From assembly GCF_958450345.1 (NCBI RefSeq), contig NC_088781.1, positions 121,842,431-121,906,430 on the forward strand: a DNA stretch of 64,000 bases, written 5' to 3'. The translations under genes were made by a program, and so were the position numbers. This document shows positions 56,427 through 64,000 of the stretch, in pieces. The stretch is from Calliphora vicina (Eukaryota > Arthropoda > Insecta > Diptera > Calliphoridae). The number at the start of each line of letters is the position of its first letter. Within the stretch, counting starts at the first letter, position 1. The notes under the pieces were generated by a model. It had not been told where the DNA came from. It did no database searches and saw nothing but the letters and a program-made list of their open reading frames with translations.

Positions 56427-57230
56427 CAGGGACCGTAAATAACGGTTATCCAGTAAATTTGAAATAAAAAAATCACTATGTTAGAGTCAGCGGAGACATA
56501 TACTGTTATATACCAGTAGATTGGTATTGGCGTGCTCTTTCAGAATCAATGGTGATATTAAAAAAATGATCCCAACTCCACAGTTAACAGTTATTTTTCA
56601 ACGTAAAAATAAAAGTTCGAATGAAACTCTTAAAAAAAGTGTTTTAAATATCCGTCATAAAAAAAACTGATTTGAGGACTTTATTTTTTTCGTCATAAAA
56701 TAAAAGTCATTTGAGTAGTTTTATTTTTCCCGTCAGAAAATAAAACTCTTTTGGTTTATTTACTACTTTTTTCATTATCTTTCTTTATTGTGTCCATCTG
56801 ATATAATGACTGTAGTAATTTATTTGTTTAAGAAAGAAAAACCACAACAATTTAATAAAAAAATCAAACAAAAGCAAATTAAAATACCACTTGTTTTTAT
56901 TTTAATGACAATTTATTCAATTGCAATGCAAGTTGCTTTAGAAATTGTAATGATCTGACCATCGGCAAGCTTTAGGTGTCAATTTATATAAAATGAGTTT
57001 TATTTTCTGACGGGAAAAATAAAACTCATCAAATGAATTTTATTTTATGACGGAAATAATAAAAGTCCTCAAATGAGCTTTTTTTATGACGGGTAATTAA
57101 AACACTTTTTTTAAGAGTTTAATTTTATTTTTACGTTGAAAAATAACTGTTTTAGATGGGTTTTTAAAATCACAAAATAACTGTTATAAAATAACTTTTT
57201 TGATATCCCTTACTACCGTTACAATCCCTG
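56427..57230. mobile_element. hAT element, 804 bp, TSD GGTTTATC
   Basis: A perfect 8-bp duplication GGTTTATC (56419-56426 and 57231-57238) interrupts the mariner transposase. The ends read CAGGGACCGTAAATAACGG and, reverse complemented, CAGGGATTGTAACGGTAG; CAGGG ends with an 8-bp TSD are diagnostic of hAT. Subterminal arms (about 56587-56760 and 56990-57152) are near-perfect inverted copies built around TTTTATTT(T/A)...GACGG, so the DNA can form a long hairpin with a ~230-bp loop. No transposase frame is present. Confidence 0.92.
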
Positions 57231-57600
57231 GGTTTATCGTAATGGATACAATTTTCATCACAAGTAATAGTTGCTTATATCGTTCAAGCAGCATAGTCTT
57301 TCAAATTATCCCGTCTTCAATTCGTATGGAACCCAATTTCCATGCTTTGATTGAATCCTGCTGGTCTAAAACGTTTTTAGATTGCTGCTTGAGTAGCTCC
57401 CAAATATCTTGTTGAGTTTTACAACAATCTTCATGGAGTAATGCCTCCAATTCTTGGTCTTCAAACTTTTTTGGCTGGCCTGAGTGATCTTTGTCTTTCG
57501 TGTTAAAATCACCTCTTCTGAACCGCTCATTGAAACCGCTGGAACACATTTACCATAAGCTTTGGTGAGAAATCGGCGGCAATTTTGTTCAAATTAAAAA
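57231..57600 (-). pseudogene. mariner transposase (MSSF type), N-terminal half
   Basis: The minus-strand frame 57549-57301 reads CSSGFNERFRRGDFNTKDKD, HSGQPKKFEDQELEALLHED and CCKTQQDIWELLKQQSKN, the classic mariner W-x-x-x-F-x-x-G-D-F-x-x-x-D and SGQPKKFED-EALL helix-turn-helix region. Upstream (57600-57550) is a decayed N-terminus with an LVNV remnant. It joins 55920-56426 if the hAT insertion is removed. Confidence 0.85.
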
Positions 57601-57689
57601 AGTAAAGCAAAACTTCCCGCATATGACGATTCGTTGATACAAAATTCGATATTTTGATAACAAAAAAGACTTTGTTGTTTATACCGGCA

Positions 57690-58390
57690 TAACACCAGGA
57701 TGTGCGCTGTCATCAGTGCTTTTCCTCTTACTTCCTGAATAGAGGTCTCTGTCAGACAAACATCAAGGCACCAAATGGTATCCAATGGCACTTGAACCAA
57801 CGCCTACGTGACCTTGACTATGCGGACGACATATGCCTTATATCACATACATTGGACGGCATGCCGCGGCAGTCAATAAAAACTCGATGGGCTGCTAGAG
57901 TGTGGCATGCGGGTTGGGCTTAAGACCAACATCGCCAAAACCAAGTCGCTCAGAATCTATGCAGAGTTATAAGTGAAGATGGAGGCGCAGATGAAGATGC
58001 AGTAAACATAATAAATCTTGCGCGTAGTACATATGCATCTCTGTGTAAATTTTGGAATTCTTCCCAAATTTGTAAGCGGCACAAAATTAACATCTTCAAT
58101 TATAGCATAAAGACAACTCTTCTCTACGGGTGTGAAACGTGGAAAGTCACTGAGTCTTTAACAAAAAACTACAAGTATTCGTAAATAATTGTCTGCGCAA
58201 AATAAACGAAATATTTTTACCATACCGCGTCACAAACGCCGACCAGCTGCCAATTAACAACCGAAGTCCCGTCGCCCACGAAATCCACCATCGTAAAAGC
58301 GGAGCATCGACAACGAGGTTTCACGTGGCCTAAAATCCGTTATGGCACTAGATATAAATCGCTGGAGAGCCTTCGTGAACAGGTTCCGCT
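57690..58390 (+). pseudogene. RTE-clade retrotransposon fragment, RT palm to C-terminus
   Basis: A plus-strand fragment starting within RT: GIQWHLNQRLRDLDYADDIC with LISHTLDGM (57755-57860, YADD box intact). It continues with GLKTNIAKTKSLRIYAEL (57915-57970), ARSTYASLCKFWNSSQICK (58020-58080), TTLLYGCETWKVTESLTK (58110-58165), VFVNNCLRKINEIF and ADQLPI. It is the same clade as 51715-53850 but a different copy, because the sequences differ throughout. The 5' part is absent and several stops are present. Confidence 0.85.
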
Positions 58391-60423
58391 AACATATGAA
58401 TATTAGTTTCCTATTGTATGGTAGAAATTAATTTAATATCAATAGTTTTCTTTTACGATTTTATCGGTTGAAGCTCCATCTTTTGAGCTAAGGGAACCAT
58501 GCAACTTAACCATATATGTATGTACTCCAAATCGTATTGTTTTTAAACTCTCTGATCTGATGGTTAAATTTTAATTAAATAAAAATCAATAAATATAGAG
58601 GTCTCCCTAAGTTCATAATGCTGTGATCAACACATTATTATACTTAAATATTTATTTACTTTTTTTTCATTGTTATACATATATTTGACTGAAGTGCTAA
58701 ATAACATGCTCTTGATTGTTTTGAACACTTTGCTGTGCGGTGTTCTCTGGCGCTTTAAATCACTTTTTTCCCAAAAAAAAAACAAACAAACAATTTAAAT
58801 GCAAAAATATCTTGTCGTCATCATCAGCAGCCGCATGTTCATCTTGATCATATGCTGCTTGTAATGATGCTTCCTTATAATTTGGATCGTGTTGTAGTTT
58901 TTTTTTATAAAATTTTTGATTTACATAAATTTTTGTAATTTTTAGTTTTTATTTTTCATAAATGTCTTGTTTGGGGGGGCCCTTAACCAAAACAACAACA
59001 AACAAATCCCCTCAAGTGTCGTGTGTTGGAAGATGCACAACAGGAGTGTTGTTTTCAAACTTGTTGCCATAATTTCATTGTTGATCTTTTAACATCAGTT
59101 TTGTTGTAGTTTTCGGTTGTTTTTTTTTGTATTCTGATTTCTGTGTTTGTGTCAGCATGTTGTTGCTGATTATTTGGCGTGTTTTTTTTTTTTTTGTTCA
59201 AAGTTTTGTTTTGTATGCTATGGTTTTTTCGTTTTTTGTTTGTTAATTCCAGTATTGTAGTTTTTTGCCTCTATTCTGGTTCATGTAGCCAACATTTTCG
59301 CTAATTGAATTGAACTTTTTTTGTGCTGCATTCCTTTTTTTCCACAATTGCGTTTTCTACAGTGATTCATAAACTTGCTGAAAGTGCTTTAAATTGTAAA
59401 CAAAGGAAAACAAAGAAATAACTTAATTATAGAGATAAATGTATTGAACGTTTATTTCTTGTTTTATTATTTTTTTTCTGGTTTGATTATAAGTTTTCTT
59501 TTTGCCCCACTGTTTCCAATTGTAGCTGTTAAATAAATTTTCATTTATTGCGTGCAAAATGATCATAATTCAATGATTTATTTCATCGGCATAAAAATTA
59601 ATTTAGTAATGTTTTTATCAGGCTGTTATGTGGAAGGAAATTAAAGTATTTTTTTTTAAAGTTCATCATTCTTTATGTATTTGAATATTTTGCACAATAG
59701 CTCTTTATCGATTAAGACATCCAGTAGCAGATCTCGTTGCAATACGAAATATTTCATCGTACAGAAGTCATTGTATCCAGATTTCATGAAAATCAGTATC
59801 CAGTTAGTATCCTCCTAATATTGTACAATTTAAACAACTAGTTTAGATTTCAACCCCAGATGTCCTAAGACCCGATTTACTAGATTCCATTAATGTATGT
59901 ATGTAGGCTTTCGCATCCAGTAATCTGTTGAACCTATCTACCAATTGTAGTGCCTCCATTTGATTTCTTAATACTTTATTGCAGTTTCCCGAAAATTTTG
60001 CATAATTTCTTTTATTGCTAATACTTTTTTATTTACTGTTTTTCTTCGCGTTGTTGTGTAAATTGTTTTCAAGTTTGTTAAAGGAAAACCCAAATCATAT
60101 TTTTTGACGGGGGCCTGCTGTTTTTGAATGCTGCACGAAAAACACCATAAATTATATCGTGGCAATGTGATTACTTAGTGGCGCCTAGTTTTCTTTTTTA
60201 ATTATGTGGCAAAAACAACTGAGAAACAATTAGGATTTGTTTATTTAACACTTACAAGATGCTAAATGCAATTATTCCAGCAGAAGAAAAATACTGCCAT
60301 AATAATTGAAACACAATTAGGTTTATGCAATTACAATGATTGACGTAAGTAATGCAAATTGATATGAAAATGTTAGCCAGATTTTTTAAAACTATTAAAG
60401 AGAAATGGAGTTTAGTGTAAATA
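58391..60423. other. AT-rich spacer
   Basis: No gene recognised. Poly-T and GTT-rich low-complexity sequence is concentrated at 58900-59340. Confidence 0.5.
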
Positions 60424-60663
60424 CACAGAGAAAACAGATTCGTAATAGCAACCAAATTTGTTGCCAATCGAATGAATCTACCTCAGTGACCGAATTTTAC
60501 AGTTGTGGCTACAAAATTTAGGAAGAGGTAACAAATTTTTCGTTGCTTAAACCGAAATTCTTTTTTATCATGTGACATTCTGTTGATAGAACTTAAAAAT
60601 TATATGTCGCATAATTCGATTGGCAGCAAATTCAGTTGCTACTACGAATCTGTTTTCTCTGTG
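60424..60663. mobile_element. 240-bp MITE with TA flanks
   Basis: The TIRs of about 48 bp begin CACAGAGAAAACAGATTCG in both ends, followed by TA(A/G)TAGCAAC and TTTG(T/C)TGCCAATCGAAT. TA lies immediately outside each end (60422-60423 and 60664-60665). The short length, strong TIRs and absence of coding sequence define a MITE; the TA duplication suggests a Tc1/mariner-type mobiliser. Confidence 0.85.
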
Positions 60664-60785
60664 TACTAGAAATAAAGAAAATAGAATGGTGTCACTGAAG
60701 CTTTTTTGGAACTAAAATTATAGATCTTTTTGAAGTGCGGTTTGAACTATAATCGTTGCTTTTTTGTAGTAGAGTTTGTAGAGGG

Positions 60786-61365
60786 TCATAAATTAGGGAC
60801 TTCCAAACTCTGAGAATTGATAGCGACCATGTTGTTTAAGATACATATTTCGAAATAGTTGTCACTTTTGTTTGTTTAGCCGAATCACCATGGATGGATA
60901 TAGCGTTCAAAAACACGTGCAAACGATAAGATAGTGTTATAAAAATGGCCCATGGAGCTGTTGAAGACTGACCCTAATTTTCTGGGTCGATACCAATCCA
61001 CATGAGATTTAGGAGAGTCTAATGCATTTCGAAAATATCTCTGTTTGGTGTTGATTTTGAGCTGGTAGTAACATATAGCGAGCGCTATAGGTCGATGATT
61101 ACCAACATATTTTTGCCTGAATTGTATGATATGGACACCAACGACATGTGATTTCAACACAACTCATGTCACATTGGACATTCTGCATAAGCGATTTAAG
61201 AGCATGGCCATCTCACATGGAAGTGATGTGAACTGGCTACCGATATCATGCTATTTGAATTGTTAGACTTTTTCTTGTTGGATTTTCTTCAATGGCAATT
61301 CCTTGCGAACTTGGCCCTCAAAGCCAACATAACATAAATGGATATTTTTTGAAGTAGAGTTTGAA
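60786..61365 (+). pseudogene. mariner-type element (GGGTCTT family), internally deleted
   Basis: The 5' end region (GGGTCATAAATTAGGGACTTCC, GAGAATTGATAGCGACCATG) is followed by GTTCAAAAACACGTG of the gene start. The sequence then jumps to the catalytic part: YRSMITNIFLPELYDMDTND (about 61085-61145), with the QQDGATCH block and its second Asp deleted, then RFKSMAISHGSDVNWLPISC (61195-61250). It ends with NLALKANIT (61315-61335). The best frames match the copy at 41264-42043 (DMDTND, GxxNW, LKANIT). Confidence 0.75.
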
Positions 61366-61374
61366 TATCAATCA

Positions 61375-63850
61375 TGCTGTTGAGTATGAAATTCAATCAT
61401 GGATCTTTTTGAAATAAAGTTTGAATTGGAGTTCAGTTTGAGCTTTAATCGTGGATGTTTTTAGAGTTGATTTTGAACCTCAATCGAGGAACTTTTTAGA
61501 GGTGTGTTTGAACATAAATCGTAGATTTTTATACCCTACACCACCATAGTGGGAAGGGTATAATGCGTTTGTGCAGATGTTTGTAACACCCACCTTAAAC
61601 TGTACCGATCGACATAGAATCACTTTCTGAATCGATGAAACGATGTCCGTCCGTCTGGTTGGCTGTCCATGCAAACCTTGTGCGCAGAGTACAGGTCGAA
61701 ATTTTTTTGGCCCAAGGACCAATCCTATTGAAACTGGCTGAAATCGGTCTATTATTTCACCTAGCCCCATACAAATGTTCTTCCAAAATTGGACTTTATC
61801 GGTCATAAATGTTTAATTTATAAATTTATCTCCACAAATTGCGCTCCAAATAAGTTTTATATATACAAAATTCATGTCACAAAATTTTGTGACGATCGGC
61901 CCATAATTAGTCATAGCTCCCATATAGACCCGCTTCCAAAAATCACATTATCGTGCATAAATCGCTTAAAAATGTTGGTATACTCACAAAATTCAACATG
62001 GTAAACTTTCATATAGACATAAATCACGCGACCTAATTTCATGGTGATCGGTCCATAATTGGTCATAACCCCAATATAAGAAAATTTAAAAGAAAAATGT
62101 TTTTGCTCTTTTACTTAGTGTAGGGTATTATATGGTCGGGCTTGACCAACCATACTTTCTCACTTGTTTTAAGTTGAATTTGATCTTTTTGGGGTTGAGA
62201 TTGAACCTCGATCATGGATCTTTCTGGAGTTGAGTTTGAACATCAATGGTAGATCCTTTTGGAGTTAAGTTTGAGCTCAATAGTGGAGATTTTTGGATGC
62301 TTTTGAACTTCAATCGTGGATATTTTGAAGTTGAGTTATAAACTTCCAAAGTGGAGCCTTTTGAGGTGAGTTTAGTCTTCAATAATTGATCCTTTTGGAG
62401 TTGAGTTCAATCGTGGATCTTTGTGCAGATCTTTTTGGGTGGAGTTTAAACCTCGATCATGGAACTTTATGGAGTTGAGTTTGAACTCCAATATTGGATA
62501 ATTTTGGAGATGATTTTGAACCTCAGTGGAGGAACTTTTTGGAGGTTCGTTTGAACTTCAATAGTGGATTTTTTTAAGTTGAAGTGGAACAGCAATCGTG
62601 GATCTTTTTAAATTCAATTTGAACATCAATCATAGATCGTTTCCAAGTTGAATATGAATCAGGAATCATTTACAAATGGATTTTAACTTCAATCTTAGAT
62701 CAATTTAAAGTTGAGTATGAACTTCAATCGTAGATCCATTTGTAGTTGTGTTTGAGCTTCCATCGTGGAACTTTTTCAGTAGATATTTTTGGAAGGAAGT
62801 TTGAACTTCAATCGTGGATCTTTCTGGAGTTGAGTTTTAACTTCAATAGTGAATCCTTTTGGAGTTGTGTTTGAGCTTCCATAGTGAAACTTTTTTGAAG
62901 TTCAGTAGATCTTCTTGGGGTTGAGTTTGAACTTCGATCGTGGATCTTCTTGGAGTTTAGTTTGAACTTCAATCGTGGATCTTTCTGGAGTTAAGTAAGA
63001 ACTTCAATAGTGAATCCTTTTGGAGTTGAGTTTGAACTTCAATAGTGAATCCTTTTGGAGTTGAGTTTGAATTTCAATAGTGGAGCATTCTGCATTTCAT
63101 TTAGGACTTCAATCGTGGATCTTCTGAACGAGACTGAACTCCAATACTCCAATAGTAAATATTTTTGGATTTGATTTTGAACCTCAATCGAGGATGATTT
63201 TGGAGGTGACTTTTAAATTCAATAGTGGATCTTTTAGAAACATCAGTCTTGGATCTTTATGGAGTTCAATTTCAACATCCAAAATGTTTCCTCTTGGATC
63301 TGATTTTTAGCCTCAATCGAAGAATTTTCTGGAGGTTAGTTTGAACTTCAATAGTGGACCTTTGGAAATGACAGTGGTTTATATTTATGGAGTTGAATTT
63401 CGACATCAAACATTTTTCCTTTTGGACATTATCTTAAACTTTAATCGTGGATCTTTTTGAAACTTAATTTGAACTTCATTGGATCTCTTCGAATCTCTAG
63501 TGGTATATCTTTTTGGAATTGATTTGAGTTCGAACTTCAATAGTTAATTTTTTAGAGTTGAGTTTTGACTTTAATAGTTTGGATTTTTTCTTCAGCTTTA
63601 GTTGTGGTTCTTTTTGGAGTGCTATTTTAACTTCAATCGTTGTTCTCTTTGATGTCTAGATTCAATCGTCAACATTTTAGAGATTAACTCATGATTACCT
63701 TTTGAAGTTAAATTTCAATCTCCGATTTTTTGATATTGTATTTTGTCTTCAAGTTGAATTTGAACTTCAATCGTTGATCTTTTTGAAATCGAGATTCAAT
63801 CGTCAAGAGATTGAAGCATGGATATTTTTTCAGTTAAATATCAATGGTCG
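61375..63850 (+). repeat. 35-bp minisatellite, array 2 (about 50 units)
   Basis: Diverged tandem units with the core TGAACTTCAATCGTGGATC followed by TTTTTGGAGTTGAGTT. This aligns base for base with the unit of array 1 (TTAGCTTCAATCGTAGGTC, TTTATATAGTTCAATT) on the same strand, 17 of 20 identical across the best block, so the two arrays share an ancestor. A DINE-b element interrupts it at 61529-62168. The last ~200 bases decay gradually. Confidence 0.9.
61529..62168 (+). mobile_element. DINE-b, near full length, in minisatellite
   Basis: From TATACCCTACACCACCATAG through GCGTTTGTGCAGATG, GTCCGTCCGTCTGGTTGG and CATAAATGTTTAATTTAT to GGTCGGGCTTGACCAACC and CTCACTTGT. It is bounded on both sides by T runs (GATTTT before and TTTT after), consistent with T-T insertion as at 21450. 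The surrounding array units continue on both sides. Confidence 0.85.
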
Positions 63851-64000
63851 ATAATTTATAGGTTGAATAGTAATGTTTGTTTTTGAAGTTTAGCAATGCA
63901 ACCATTTAAAGGGAATTTAAGGCAAATTCATTGATGAAATATATGCTGAATATGGATGTTTAAGCTTTTTGGTGGAAAGGAAATATTGAGTAAACGCAAA
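63851..64000. other. AT-rich end of window
   Basis: Nothing recognised beyond decayed minisatellite sequence. Confidence 0.4.

Overview
The window is repeat-rich, AT-rich nuclear DNA from an insect, most likely a non-drosophilid higher fly (a calyptrate such as a blow fly or house fly relative). The reasons are many copies of two DINE-1/mini-me-like interspersed repeats with GTCY proto-microsatellite cores, several mariner lineages, RTE and Jockey/I-type non-LTR retrotransposons, a Helitron helicase, and CAA/CAG-type trinucleotide runs. The species call is inference. I found no intact host protein-coding gene, no rRNA gene and no functional tRNA gene. Every recognisable coding stretch is decayed transposon sequence with stops, frameshifts or deletions. 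The window is therefore best read as a very large intron or intergenic/heterochromatic DNA.

Left part (1-12.5 kb): a DINE-1-like element; an inverted-repeat pair (2400-4222) enclosing a heat-shock-element/TATA/initiator promoter-like site, a 35-bp minisatellite and a tRNA-derived SINE-like insert; more of the same minisatellite (6.1-8.9 kb) split by a TIR element with a 5-bp target duplication (Transib-like); a minus-strand RNase-H-encoding non-LTR retrotransposon (10.1-11.4 kb). Centre-left (12.5-27 kb): a 2.1-kb satellite of an 11-bp unit with a higher-order duplication; a hAT MITE with a perfect 8-bp TSD; a TIR transposon carrying a nested DINE-b element; a decayed Helitron; and a mariner split by a second Transib-like element.

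Centre (27-46 kb): low-complexity DNA, a second and third RNase-H retrotransposon remnant, a three-level nest (DINE-b containing a TA-flanked TIR element containing another DINE-b), a second copy of the 1.5-kb TIR transposon inside a DINE-a, and a cluster of mariner fragments, one of which hosts a 2.34-kb TIR element flanked by TAA. Right part (46-64 kb): a Jockey-like retrotransposon interrupted by a foldback/MULE-like element with a 9-bp TSD and by a run of three strong hairpins; an RTE element with an internal deletion; a mariner split by a hAT element with a perfect 8-bp TSD; a second RTE fragment; a 240-bp MITE; and a minisatellite whose 35-bp unit is clearly related to the one at the left end, again interrupted by a DINE-b element.

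The nesting allows several insertion sites to be reconstructed by comparing filled and empty copies within the window itself. That is the most reliable information here. All family assignments come from reading motifs, TIRs and TSDs by eye; no database search was run.
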